Source: an uncultured Clostridia bacterium
GTDB taxonomy: Bacteria; Bacillota; Clostridia; Christensenellales; UBA1242
Reading direction: 5' to 3'
NCBI GenBank assembly: GCA_934746185.1
Contig: CAKVEY010000006.1
Location: 1-26,120 of the forward strand
Length of the DNA: 26,120 nucleotides
Made by a program: the position numbers and the translations under genes. Within the stretch, counting starts at the first letter, position 1, and every line of letters starts with the position of its first letter. This document shows positions 6,972-15,923 of the stretch, piece by piece. Under the pieces are notes generated by a model. That model saw only the letters and a list, made by a program, of their open reading frames with translations. It was not told where the DNA came from and searched no databases.

Positions 6972-8090
6972 CTAATTAATTTCAAAAAGCGTTTCTACAA
7001 AACTTGTAACTATCTTGCCAAAATCAGTATCTTGAATTTCGGTTGATACATTTTTTATTTCGGTGTTTTTTGGAACAAGTTTTTTTGCTTCTTTAATTGT
7101 TTTATCTATTATAGCATCTTTTTGCAAAGAAAAATCATTTTTTATCAAATTTTCTTTAATTTCGTAAAATTTTTCGCTATAAAGTTTAATTGGAAGTATT
7201 AAATTGTTAAAAATATAACTAGTTTTTGTTTCTTTTTCATATTTTTGAAAGTTTATTTTCTTTACTTTCATAGGAATTTTTGCATTATAAATTTGATAAT
7301 ATGTGTTATTTATAACTTTACCTGTTCTTTTAAGTGTTGTTTCTTCGTTATAAAAATTATAACTATAACTATACCAAACTTTTAATTTTATTTTTGCAAG
7401 TGCCTTGCAATCAACCTTATTTTCTCCATTATAAATATAGCCAGCAACAATAGCATCGCCTTTTTTTACGCTATCGCCAACCTTAAATTTAGTTGTACCT
7501 TGAATTATCTCTAATTCAACAATTTGTCCATCAACACTGCTATATATATCGCCAGACGACACAATATCTTCTACAAAAAGTTTTTCTTTAATGTTAATAA
7601 TTAAATTAGTCCCCTTTTTTATAACACTAACTAAACTTATATCGCTAAAATTATTTTCTAAACTATTTTCAATTTCTTCGGTGTTAATTTTACTAAAAAA
7701 ACTGTTTGTTTTAATGTTTTTTTGCCCTAAAAAATTAACTATTTGTGCATTGCTTATTCGAGAATTGCCTGTAATGTAAATTTTGGACAAATAATTATTA
7801 TTTAAAAAATTTAGTGCAAGAAAAATAAAAATTCCAACAATTAAACCTATATGCAATAAAAAATAATGAAAAACATTGCAAAAACCAAATCGATTTTGAA
7901 TTTTGGTTCGATAATCTTTTAAAAAAACTTTTGCTTTTTTGTAATCTTTATAATTTAAAGTTAATTCAACATTTTTATAATTTACAAAATTTAAGTCGTA
8001 AATATCAATTTTATTTTTATATAAAGTTTTTATTAATCGTTTTAGGTTAACGCCTTGTATATTTAATGTTAAATGATTATATTTACGCAT
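6972..8090 (-). CDS. yqfD: Sporulation protein YqfD
   Basis: YqfD is a mother-cell membrane protein needed for normal sporulation in Bacillus, with an unclear biochemical role. The 372-residue protein has an N-terminal soluble part (1-70), one hydrophobic segment at about 74-96 (FHYFLLHIGLIVGIFIFLAL), and a large C-terminal part. The C-terminal part begins with a POTRA/FtsQ-like stretch (IYITGNSRISNAQIVNFL) and contains VEDIVSSGDIYSSVDGQIVELE and VGDSVKKGD, which are typical of the family. The ATG overlaps the last 8 bases of yqfC, preceded by GAGG, so translation is coupled. Confidence 0.93.
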   Translation of the reverse strand: MRKYNHLTLNIQGVNLKRLIKTLYKNKIDIYDLNFVNYKNVELTLNYKDYKKAKVFLKDYRTKIQNRFGFCNVFHYFLLHIGLIVGIFIFLALNFLNNNYLSKIYITGNSRISNAQIVNFLGQKNIKTNSFFSKINTEEIENSLENNFSDISLVSVIKKGTNLIINIKEKLFVEDIVSSGDIYSSVDGQIVELEIIQGTTKFKVGDSVKKGDAIVAGYIYNGENKVDCKALAKIKLKVWYSYSYNFYNEETTLKRTGKVINNTYYQIYNAKIPMKVKKINFQKYEKETKTSYIFNNLILPIKLYSEKFYEIKENLIKNDFSLQKDAIIDKTIKEAKKLVPKNTEIKNVSTEIQDTDFGKIVTSFVETLFEIN

Positions 8091-8358
8091 TTAACACCTC
8101 AATTTTGTTAATATTCCCACAAATACATATATACTTTTTACTTATTTCGTGAACTTTTAAGTTTTGTCCACTTATTGTTATTTCACCACTATTTAGTTTT
8201 ATAACAATATCTTCGCTAGAAAAAGAGATTATATCTTTAAAGTTTTGTAGATAAAAAATTTCGTTATTAAAATTAACATACTTAAAAGCACTGGCTTTTG
8301 TTGCTGTTTTAGTTTTTATATCTACATCGCTTAAAAAATTAGAAATTAAAGAAAACAT
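8083..8358 (-). CDS. yqfC: Sporulation protein YqfC (YabP/YqfC family)
   Basis: A 91-residue beta-rich protein of the YabP/YqfC family, found in endospore formers and normally encoded just before yqfD. The core NFNNEIFYLQNFKDIISFSSEDIVIKL...GEITISGQNLKVHEISKKYICICGNI follows the family pattern of short strands. The only Met is the first residue, so the start is forced. It lacks a Shine-Dalgarno: the bases before ATG are ACATATATATAGTT. The leader to the upstream gene is only about 45 bases and already holds a terminator, so a promoter must lie between. See the regulatory entry at 8359-8393. Confidence 0.85.
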   Translation of the reverse strand: MFSLISNFLSDVDIKTKTATKASAFKYVNFNNEIFYLQNFKDIISFSSEDIVIKLNSGEITISGQNLKVHEISKKYICICGNINKIEVLNA

Positions 8359-8393
8359 AACTATATATATGTTTTTTTAGTAGAAAAAATAAC
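8359..8393 (-). promoter_or_regulatory. Possible SigE-like, leaderless promoter of yqfC-yqfD
   Basis: On the minus strand GTTATTTT is followed after 14 bases by CATATATA and then, 4 bases later, the ATG. In Bacillus yqfC-yqfD are under sporulation SigE, whose -10 is near CATACAAT, and CATATATA fits it loosely. If used, the mRNA would begin at or next to the ATG. The region is pure A+T-rich sequence, so a chance match is likely enough. Confidence 0.25.
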
Positions 8394-8395
8394 AA

Positions 8396-8419
8396 AAAAA
8401 GTGCTAGTTAGCACTTTTT
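8396..8419 (-). terminator. Terminator at the end of the gmk-like gene
   Basis: AAAAAGTGCT (8396-8405) pairs with AGCACTTTTT (8410-8419) around AGTT. On the minus strand it is followed by seven T. The hairpin overlaps the last codons and TAG stop of the gmk-like gene. It would end the long miaB-to-gmk operon and separate it from yqfC. Confidence 0.8.
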
Positions 8420-9204
8420 ATAAAAGTATTAGGGTATAATTTTTTTGACTTATTTTTTATTATTATAACTTTTGCAATAGTTTTGTTTAACTCTAAACCT
8501 GCTAAATATTTTTCAATATCTTTATTTAAGTAAAAATCTTCACCATTAAAATATAATTTAATAGGTTTAAAAGTTTTATTGTTTATTAATTGATTTTTAT
8601 ATTTTTCAACTTTTTTATAATTAATTTTATCTTTGCTAAATTTTATGTATTCTTGCGAATTTTTATTATTTTGTAAAATTTTATTCATTATTTTTAAGGT
8701 TGAATCTATATTATTGTTATTAATTATATAATTATATTTTATTGAATTTTTCTTTTCAAATTTATATCTTTTTAATCTAAGTTTAATTTGACTAGCACTA
8801 TCTCCACGCTTTTTTAAACGCTTTTTTAATTCGTGTTTACTAACAAATAAGAAGATTGTTTCTACTAAATAATTAGATAGTTTTTCTTTTAAATTAAATG
8901 TACCAACAACTCCCATATCTTTAATTAAACTTTTATTTTTGTTTAATTCTTCTATGCAAATTTGTTTATCTACGCCATAAAAATTATTATGAATTAATTC
9001 GTGTTCTAAAAAATCGCCATTTTTTATTTTTTCTTGAAATTGTTGTTTAGATATAAAATAATAAGGGTTGCCTTGACTTTCCCCCTGTCGCATTTCTCGT
9101 GAAGAAAATGTTTTTATATATTCTAAATTGTTATTTTGTTTAATAAGTTCTTTAATAATTGTGTTCTTGCCACAACAAGAACTACCTGATAGTGCAATAA
9201 TCAT
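8404..9204 (-). CDS. Guanylate-kinase-like protein with a degenerate ParB/Srx-like C-terminal domain
   Basis: Residues 1-175 look like guanylate kinase, which phosphorylates GMP or dGMP with ATP. The P-loop is GSSCCGKNT (7-15). The GMP-binding part is TFSSREMRQGESQGNPYYF, keeping both Arg, and FLEHELIHNNFYGV keeps the Glu and Tyr, though the usual T-S after YG is V-D. The LID region is LKKRGDSASQIKLRLKRYKFE. Residues about 193-249 (KVEKYKNQL, PIKLYFNGEDFYL, KYLAGLELNKTIAKVIII) follow the ParB/sulfiredoxin pattern, but the catalytic DGHHR-type motif is replaced by NKDIEK. Normal guanylate kinase is about 190-210 residues, so this is a 60-70 residue extension. The ATG abuts the plsC stop, with AGGAG inside plsC. 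GTP-pathway enzyme or regulatory paralogue cannot be decided here. Confidence 0.8.
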   Translation of the reverse strand: MIIALSGSSCCGKNTIIKELIKQNNNLEYIKTFSSREMRQGESQGNPYYFISKQQFQEKIKNGDFLEHELIHNNFYGVDKQICIEELNKNKSLIKDMGVVGTFNLKEKLSNYLVETIFLFVSKHELKKRLKKRGDSASQIKLRLKRYKFEKKNSIKYNYIINNNNIDSTLKIMNKILQNNKNSQEYIKFSKDKINYKKVEKYKNQLINNKTFKPIKLYFNGEDFYLNKDIEKYLAGLELNKTIAKVIIIKNKSKKLYPNTFIKSAN

Positions 9205-9780
9205 TTATTTGTTCTCCTGATGTTTTAATTTATTCATTTCTTCGGTTAATCTTTCTATAACTATTGGATAATTTTCTTTTTTGTTTTCTAAATCAAAGTA
9301 AATAGGCTCACCTATAATTAATTTATTTCGTCTAAAAATTTTATTCTTTTTTAAATACGCCATAGGAATTATTGGTGCTTTACTCCTTAAAGCAAACATC
9401 GCAACACCATTTTTTAGTCCTTCAACATCTTCATTATTTGTTCGCGTTCCTTCTGGGAAAATTAATAGATTATAGTTATTGTCTAAAACTTTTAAGCAGT
9501 TTTTTATACTACTAATTTCGGGTTTTGCCCTATTTACTGGAATAGTTCGCATATTTTTGTAAAACCACGCCTTAAATTTTGTTGAATATAATTCTTTTTT
9601 GCAAAGTGAGTAAACTTTTGTTTTGCTAGCGTAATAAATAGGAATAAAATCGTAATTAGATTGGTGATTGCAACATAATATTGCCTTAGATTTTAATAAA
9701 TTTTTTTTGCCAACCACTTTTATAGGAAATAAAAGTTTAAGTGGTAGCCACGCTAAAATATATAATATTTTGTATAACAT
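9205..9780 (-). CDS. plsC: 1-acyl-sn-glycerol-3-phosphate acyltransferase
   Basis: This membrane-associated enzyme adds the second acyl chain to lysophosphatidic acid, making phosphatidic acid. The 191 residues have an N-terminal hydrophobic anchor (ILYILAWLPLKLLFPI), the catalytic HX4D motif NHQSNYD (His39, Asp44) and the substrate-binding FPEGTR (108-113), in the expected order and spacing. The ATG follows AGGAGAGTT and lies 13 bases after the cmk stop. The cmk-plsC pairing is common in Clostridia. Its product feeds the CDP-diacylglycerol pathway used by PgsA, also encoded here. Confidence 0.93.
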   Translation of the reverse strand: MLYKILYILAWLPLKLLFPIKVVGKKNLLKSKAILCCNHQSNYDFIPIYYASKTKVYSLCKKELYSTKFKAWFYKNMRTIPVNRAKPEISSIKNCLKVLDNNYNLLIFPEGTRTNNEDVEGLKNGVAMFALRSKAPIIPMAYLKKNKIFRRNKLIIGEPIYFDLENKKENYPIVIERLTEEMNKLKHQENK

Positions 9781-9793
9781 AACTCTCCTATAA

Positions 9794-10471
9794 TTAGATT
9801 TTAATGTAACTTAACATTTTATCTACTGTTTCGTCTATTGTTAAATTTGTGCTATCTATTATAATAGCATCTTTTACTATTTTTAATGGGCAAATATCAC
9901 GGTGCTCATCTCGATAATCTCTCATAGTCAAATATTCTTTTATTTTATCAAGTGGAACTTTTTTATTATATTGTAAGTATCTTCTCTCTGCTCGTTTTTC
10001 AATGCTTGCCGTTACAAAAAATTTATATTTGGTATCTTTTAAAACTTCACTAGTTATATCTCTTCCGTCTATTATAATATTTTGAGTTGATGCTAAATTA
10101 ATTTGAATATTTTTAACAAATTCTCTAACATATAAATTTTGAGAAATTATTGAAGAAACATTTGATATTTCATCTGTGTTTAATTCGTCAGTTACATCTT
10201 TATCATTCAAAAATATTTTTTGAATAAAATTATCAAACTTAATATCTATTTTACAATTTTTTAATTCTTTTTCAACCTTTTTTAAATTTTGTTCGTCATT
10301 ACTAACATATTTATTATAGTCAATTTTGTTTTGTAAAAGATATAATGCTATTGCTCTATAAATTCCACCACTAGATAAGTGATTTATATTTAATTTTTTA
10401 GCAAGTATATCACAAATTGTACTTTTGCCACTAGCACTATGTCCATCAACTGCAATATTAATATATTCCAT
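9794..10471 (-). CDS. cmk: Cytidylate kinase
   Basis: Phosphorylates CMP and dCMP with ATP. The start is the ATG at 10469-10471 (225 residues): AGGAG (10477-10481) is 5 bases upstream and the following MEYINIAVDGHSASGKST is the family N-terminus. The frame stays open upstream into miaA, but that extension has no support. Motifs are the P-loop GHSASGKST (10-18), LSSGGIYRA (CMP-binding region, usually L-D-T/S-G-A-x-Y-R) and DGRDIT (135-140), followed by the Arg-rich lid EKRAERRYLQYNKK. It sits 11 bases after the miaA stop. Confidence 0.95.
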   Translation of the reverse strand: MEYINIAVDGHSASGKSTICDILAKKLNINHLSSGGIYRAIALYLLQNKIDYNKYVSNDEQNLKKVEKELKNCKIDIKFDNFIQKIFLNDKDVTDELNTDEISNVSSIISQNLYVREFVKNIQINLASTQNIIIDGRDITSEVLKDTKYKFFVTASIEKRAERRYLQYNKKVPLDKIKEYLTMRDYRDEHRDICPLKIVKDAIIIDSTNLTIDETVDKMLSYIKI

Positions 10472-10482
10472 ATAAACTCCTA

Positions 10483-11382
10483 TTAAAATTTTGTTTTTAA
10501 ATAACTTATAATCTCGTCTATGTTTTCTATCTCGCAAAACTTTGCGTTTTGCATAGTTTTAAACCAAGTTATTTGCCTTTTTGCATAGTTACGAGAATCT
10601 TGCTTAATTTTTTCTTTAACTTCTTGTAAGGTTTTTGTATTATTAAAATAATCAAAAAATTCTCTATATCCAATTGCTTTCATACTTTGGCTATCACTAG
10701 TTAGATTGTATTTTTTTATGACATTTTCTACTTCATTTAATAATCCGTCATCAAACATTTTATCTACGCGTTTATTTATTCTATCGTATAAAACTTGTCT
10801 ATCGGTTGTTAAAACAATTAATTCATAATCATAAACAGGTTTTTTATTTTCGTTATCAACTATTTGTTCGTTGTGCTCTAAAATTTCTAAACTTCTTACA
10901 ACTCTTTTTATATCGTTTGGGTGAAGTTCACTTGCTCTTTTAGGGTCTTTTTCTTTTAAAATGTTATATACAAAATCATTACCTTTTTCATTTGCTAGAT
11001 TTTTATAATAATCTCTTAATTTATCGTCTTTTAAAGTGTTATTAAACGAATAAGGAAATAGCAAACTTTTCATATAAAGTCCTGTTCCACCAACTAAAAT
11101 GGGTGTTTTATTAAGTTTGTATGCTTTTTCAATTTCTATTTTTGCTAACTTTACAAAACTAGAAACTGAAAACTCTTCATCAGGGTTTATAATATCTATT
11201 AAAGCGTGTGGATATAATTTTAGCTCTTCTTTTGTTAATTTCGCCGTGCCTATATTCATATCTTTATATATTTGCATACTATCACACGAAATTAAGTAAC
11301 CATTAAAAATATCAGCACATTTGCAAGCAAGTTTAGTTTTTCCAACGCCTGTTGAACCACCTATTAATAGTAATTTATTCAT
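10483..11382 (-). CDS. miaA: tRNA dimethylallyltransferase MiaA
   Basis: Transfers a dimethylallyl group to A37 of tRNAs reading UNN codons, making i6A, the substrate of MiaB encoded at the head of the same operon. The 299 residues carry the P-loop GGSTGVGKT (8-16), SCDSMQIYKDMNIGTAK with the catalytic Asp34, PHALIDIINPDEEFSV, GGTGLYMKSLL and the C-terminal RNYAKRQITWFK, all family signatures. The ATG overlaps the mutL TAA by one base. mutS-mutL-miaA order is classic for Bacillota. Confidence 0.97.
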   Translation of the reverse strand: MNKLLLIGGSTGVGKTKLACKCADIFNGYLISCDSMQIYKDMNIGTAKLTKEELKLYPHALIDIINPDEEFSVSSFVKLAKIEIEKAYKLNKTPILVGGTGLYMKSLLFPYSFNNTLKDDKLRDYYKNLANEKGNDFVYNILKEKDPKRASELHPNDIKRVVRSLEILEHNEQIVDNENKKPVYDYELIVLTTDRQVLYDRINKRVDKMFDDGLLNEVENVIKKYNLTSDSQSMKAIGYREFFDYFNNTKTLQEVKEKIKQDSRNYAKRQITWFKTMQNAKFCEIENIDEIISYLKTKF

Positions 11383-13298
11383 TATACTTTCCTTTTAAAC
11401 CATTTTTCTAATTCGTTTCTAGTAATTTCAATAACTGCTGGTCTTCCGTGTGGACAAGCAAGGGTCATATTATTTTCCTTCATAATATTTAATAAAACTA
11501 ATATCTCTTTTTCGCTTAACTTATCGCCTGCTCTCACACTTGCTTTGCACGCTTTTTGACTTAATTTTTCTTTTAAAATATCTTGCGTGTTTATCTTTTT
11601 AAAACTATTCAAATCACTAAATAAATCTGCAAAGAAATCTTTTAAATTTATAGATGATAAAACTTGTGGAACACTAGAAATTTTATAGCAATTATCTCCA
11701 AATAGTGTTATATCAAAACCAAGTTCGGTTAAATTGTTTAAATTTTGTTCTAAGAACTCACTTTCTAAACTATTAGTGTTTAAAATGTAAGGAATTAATA
11801 ATTGTTGTAGAGCTAAATGTTTATTGTTTAATTCGTTTATTAATTTATCATAATTTATTCTCTCGTGACAAGCGTGTTGGTCAAAAACATACAAACTATC
11901 GTTAATTTCTATTAATATATATGTTTCAAAAACTGTGCCAACAATTTTATATGTTAAATTATTAACACTTTCAAATATTTGTTGTTTTGTTGTAAAACTT
12001 TCTTCTTTATTTGTGTTTAAATTTTCATTAATTTCGTTTGTGTTATTTATTTTAACTTCTTCTATTTCAGTTTCATTTAATTTTTCTAGTTGATTATTTA
12101 ATGTTTGAGTTAAAATAGGGCTATCGTTAAAAGTATATTCCTTTTTAGATAAATTTGAATATGCTTTTAAAATATCGTCTTTTTTATCTTCAAAATTAGA
12201 GTTTAAATTATCGTTAAAACTTTTTCCAACAAAACTAGACGATAAATTTTCTAATATTTTTGCTCTTTCTCTGTTTACATCTAAAAAGTCGTCATCTATT
12301 TTTTTAACTTCGCTAAAATTTAGCAATGTTTTAGAAATAGCACTAAAAAATAATCCGTAAACTTTTTGGGTATTTTCAAATTTTACATCTAATTTATTTG
12401 GGTGAACATTAACATCTAACAAATTATTTGGAAGATTAAAATTTAAAACATAAAATGGAAATTGTCCTTTCATTAAACTATTGCCATAGGCGTTTTGAAC
12501 ACTAGTTGAAATTAAACTATTAATAACATATCTTCCGTTGATAATTAAAGTTTGATAAGTTCGGTTAGATTTTGTATATGTAGGTTTAGAAATAAAACCC
12601 GTAATACTTACTCCGTCCATTTCATAATCGACTTTTATTAAGTTATTTAAGCAATCTTTTTTATAAATTAAATAAATTGCATCTTCTAAATTTGTGCCGT
12701 TTGTTTTATAGTAAGTTACGCCGTCTATAATATAAGTAAATTTAATTTTAGGATTTGCTAAAATGTAACGAACCATTAAGTTAGTAATATCGCTTTCTTC
12801 GGATTTTGCTTTTCTCAAAAATTTTCGTCTTGCTGGAATATTATAAAATAAGTCAGTTACTTCTATAATTGTTCCATTATTTAAACTAGCATCACTAAAA
12901 TTCTTTATAATTCCACCATCTATATCAATCTCTTTACCTAAATCAAACTCGGCTTGTTTAGTTTGCATTTTAACTTTGCTAACAGATGCTATACTAGCTA
13001 AGGCTTCCCCACGAAAACCTAAGGTTAAAATATTAGATAAATCTTCGGTAGTTCTTATTTTGCTTGTTGCGTGTGGTAAAAACGCCGATTTTACATCGTC
13101 TGGGTGAATACCAACACCATTATCAATAACTCGAATTTTATCTATACCACCATTTTCGATTTCAATGGTAATTTCTGTTGCTTTTGCATCTAACGAGTTT
13201 TCAATAAATTCCTTTACAATGGAAGCTGGTTTTTCTACAACTTCACCTGCTGCAATTTTATTAAAAACGCTTTCATCTAAAACATTAATTCTACTCAT
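11382..13298 (-). CDS. mutL: DNA mismatch repair protein MutL
   Basis: MutL couples MutS mismatch recognition to strand incision. The 638 residues start with the GHKL ATPase: KEFIENSLDA (Glu30, Asn34), DNGVGI (59-64) and GFRGEAL (94-100). A Lys/Asn/Glu-rich linker at about 340-440 follows. The C-terminal dimerisation domain has the endonuclease motif DQHACHERINYD (473-484). The family motif is DQHA-x2-E-x4-E; the last acidic residue here is Asp. QKACKASVRAGDKLS and CPHGRP near the end complete the metal site. Because this organism shows no MutH, nicking by MutL itself is expected. The ATG overlaps mutS by 8 bases. Confidence 0.97.
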   Translation of the reverse strand: MSRINVLDESVFNKIAAGEVVEKPASIVKEFIENSLDAKATEITIEIENGGIDKIRVIDNGVGIHPDDVKSAFLPHATSKIRTTEDLSNILTLGFRGEALASIASVSKVKMQTKQAEFDLGKEIDIDGGIIKNFSDASLNNGTIIEVTDLFYNIPARRKFLRKAKSEESDITNLMVRYILANPKIKFTYIIDGVTYYKTNGTNLEDAIYLIYKKDCLNNLIKVDYEMDGVSITGFISKPTYTKSNRTYQTLIINGRYVINSLISTSVQNAYGNSLMKGQFPFYVLNFNLPNNLLDVNVHPNKLDVKFENTQKVYGLFFSAISKTLLNFSEVKKIDDDFLDVNRERAKILENLSSSFVGKSFNDNLNSNFEDKKDDILKAYSNLSKKEYTFNDSPILTQTLNNQLEKLNETEIEEVKINNTNEINENLNTNKEESFTTKQQIFESVNNLTYKIVGTVFETYILIEINDSLYVFDQHACHERINYDKLINELNNKHLALQQLLIPYILNTNSLESEFLEQNLNNLTELGFDITLFGDNCYKISSVPQVLSSINLKDFFADLFSDLNSFKKINTQDILKEKLSQKACKASVRAGDKLSEKEILVLLNIMKENNMTLACPHGRPAVIEITRNELEKWFKRKV

Positions 13299-15888
13299 CT
13301 AAATTTTCCTTTAAATTATTTAAAATTGATAGTGCTTCAAGTGGACTAATAGTATTTATGTCCACTTCTTTTAACATTTTTAAAATTCGTAAATCTTTTG
13401 AATTATCTTTAGTCTTTTCATCGCTATTATCTTTTTGTGTATTAGTTAATTCTTTACTTTCAAGTTCTTTTAATATAATCTTGCTATTTTTGATTAATTC
13501 GTCAGGAAGTCCAGCAAGTTTTGCTACTTCTATACCAAAACTTTTATTTGCTCCACCACGAACAATTTTTCTTAAAAAGATAATGTTGCCGTCAAATTCT
13601 TTTACTGTTATTCTATAATTTTTAACGCCTTCAAGTTTACCTTCAAGTTCGGTTAATTCGTGATAATGTGTAGAAAATAAGGTTTTTGCTTTTATATGAT
13701 TTGATAAATACTCTGTTAAACTATATGCTATTGAAAGTCCATCAAAAGTTGCTGTTCCACGACCTACTTCGTCTAAAAGAATTAAACTATTTTCAGTTGC
13801 ATTATTTAAAATGTTAGCAACTTCACTCATTTCTACCATAAAAGTACTTTGTCCAAAAAGTAAATCATCACTAGCACCAATACGAGTAAAAATTCGGTCT
13901 GTTAAACTTATTTCGGCTTGCTTAGCTGGAACAAAACTACCAATATGACTAAGTAAAGTTATTAACGCAACTTGACGCATATATGTACTTTTACCTGCCA
14001 TATTAGGACCTGTTATAATCATTATTCTATCATCAACATTATCTAAATAAGTATCGTTAGAAATAAAATCTCCACGAGAAATTAAATTTTCTATTACTGG
14101 GTGTCTGCCGTCAACAATTTTAATATGTTTAATATCTTTATTAATAATAGGTTTAACATAATTATTGGTTGTTGCAACAACACTTAAACTTACTAAGGCA
14201 TCTAAAAGAGCAATTAACCTACTTGTGTTTTGAAGTTTTACAATTTCGGCATTTAATCTTTCTTTAATTAGTAAAAATAATTCGATTTCTCGTTTTAACG
14301 CTTTTTCTTTACTATTTAACACTTTATCTTCAATTTCTTTTAACTCTTCGGTGTAATATCTTTCTGCGTTTGTTAAAGTTTGTTTTCTTATATATCTATA
14401 AGGAACTAACTCTTTTTGAGTGTTTAAAACTTCAATATAGTAACCAAATACACGATTATAATCTATTTTTAAATTTTTAATACCTGTTAAATTTCTTTCT
14501 GTTTCTTGCAATGCACTAATAATATCAACGCTGTTATTAGAAAGTTTTTTCAAATCGTCAAGTTCATTATCAAAACCTTCGTTAATATAGCCACCATCTT
14601 TATAATTATTTATAGTCGTATCACTTCTAAACGCTCTAGATAGCATTTTTTCTATTTCTGTAAAATCGTCTATATTATTACAAATATTTTTTATAATTTT
14701 TGAATTAAAACTTGTTAAAATTTCTTTAATTTTAGGAAAAATTTCTAAACTATTTTTTATCGCTACGCAATCTTTTGGAGTGATTGAACCATAACTAATT
14801 TTACTAGATAATCTTTCTGTATCACTTATTTGTTTTAATAATTCAATCAATTCATCTCGTTTAATTAAATTATCATAAAGTTCTTCAACGCCGTCCAATC
14901 TTTCGTTAATTTTTGTTTCATTATAAAGTGGTTGTTCAATAAAATTTCTTAGCATTCTACCACCCATACTGGTGTTAGTTTTATCAAGTAGCCATAAAAT
15001 ACTACCTTTCTTTTTACCTTCTCTACCACTAGAAGTTAATTCTAAGTTTTTACGAGTGTTGACATCTAAATACATATAATCAGTTGAATAATAGTATTTA
15101 ACTTTGTTAATGTAGTCTAAACTACGCTTTTGAGTTTTAAATAAATATGAAAGAATAGAACCTATAACACAAATTTCGCTATTATTTGTTATTTCAAAAA
15201 TTTTATAATTATTTGTTTTAAATTGTTTTAAAAATAAGTCTTCGGCTTGCTTTAAGTTATATTCGTTATCGTCTATTTTACTAAATTCTACAATAGCATT
15301 TTGTCTAACACCACTAAGTAGTTTGCTTTCATTTTTCATTTCGCTATTACAAATAATTTCACTAGGATTAATCATAATTAAAAAGTCGTTTAATCCTTGT
15401 AAAGTTTCTTCTTTCGCAATATAAAACTCACCTGTTGAAATATCAGCAAAAGCAATATAATAATATTTATTATAAAATATAGAAGCAATAAAGTTATTCT
15501 TTTTGTCTTCTAATATTTCTTCTTCCATAACTGTTCCGGGAGTAACAATTCTTACGACATCTCTTTCTACAATTTCGTTAGACTTACCAGTAGGTTCGGT
15601 TAATTGCTCACAAATACCAACTTTATAACCTAAACTCAACAATCTTTTTAAATATAAGTCGCAAGCTTTTGCAGGTATTCCACACATTGGTGCTTTTTCT
15701 TTTAAACCACAAGACTTACCTGTTAAAGTTAATTCTAAAACCTTGCTACATAAAATTGCATCATCAAAAAACATTTCATAAAAATCGCCAAGCCTATAAA
15801 AAATAATTACATCTTTATATTGCTCTTTAACATTCAAATAATGTGCCATCATTTTAGATACATTTTTTGTATCAATAGTTTTATCCAT
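13291..15888 (-). CDS. mutS: DNA mismatch repair protein MutS
   Basis: Recognises mismatches and small loops and recruits MutL. At 865 residues it is of normal length. The mismatch-binding wedge is GDFYEMF with Phe36-Tyr37-Glu38. The connector and lever domains follow, and the ATPase domain has Walker A GPNMAGKST (627-635), LILLDEVGRGTATFDG as Walker B/signature and FSTHYHELTEL. The ATG has GGGAG upstream and lies 35 bases after the miaB stop. The C-terminal tail (SKELTNTQKDNSDEKTKDNS) is Lys/Asp-rich and followed by the short end helix seen in the family. Confidence 0.98.
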   Translation of the reverse strand: MDKTIDTKNVSKMMAHYLNVKEQYKDVIIFYRLGDFYEMFFDDAILCSKVLELTLTGKSCGLKEKAPMCGIPAKACDLYLKRLLSLGYKVGICEQLTEPTGKSNEIVERDVVRIVTPGTVMEEEILEDKKNNFIASIFYNKYYYIAFADISTGEFYIAKEETLQGLNDFLIMINPSEIICNSEMKNESKLLSGVRQNAIVEFSKIDDNEYNLKQAEDLFLKQFKTNNYKIFEITNNSEICVIGSILSYLFKTQKRSLDYINKVKYYYSTDYMYLDVNTRKNLELTSSGREGKKKGSILWLLDKTNTSMGGRMLRNFIEQPLYNETKINERLDGVEELYDNLIKRDELIELLKQISDTERLSSKISYGSITPKDCVAIKNSLEIFPKIKEILTSFNSKIIKNICNNIDDFTEIEKMLSRAFRSDTTINNYKDGGYINEGFDNELDDLKKLSNNSVDIISALQETERNLTGIKNLKIDYNRVFGYYIEVLNTQKELVPYRYIRKQTLTNAERYYTEELKEIEDKVLNSKEKALKREIELFLLIKERLNAEIVKLQNTSRLIALLDALVSLSVVATTNNYVKPIINKDIKHIKIVDGRHPVIENLISRGDFISNDTYLDNVDDRIMIITGPNMAGKSTYMRQVALITLLSHIGSFVPAKQAEISLTDRIFTRIGASDDLLFGQSTFMVEMSEVANILNNATENSLILLDEVGRGTATFDGLSIAYSLTEYLSNHIKAKTLFSTHYHELTELEGKLEGVKNYRITVKEFDGNIIFLRKIVRGGANKSFGIEVAKLAGLPDELIKNSKIILKELESKELTNTQKDNSDEKTKDNSKDLRILKMLKEVDINTISPLEALSILNNLKENLDE

Positions 15889-15923
15889 ATAACTCCCTTT
15901 TTCTTTTGTTTTAACTTTAATAT

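Noticed and set aside
10472..10537. Longer Cmk start overlapping miaA
   Set aside because: The AGGAG at 10477-10481 and family N-terminus point clearly to the ATG at 10469-10471.
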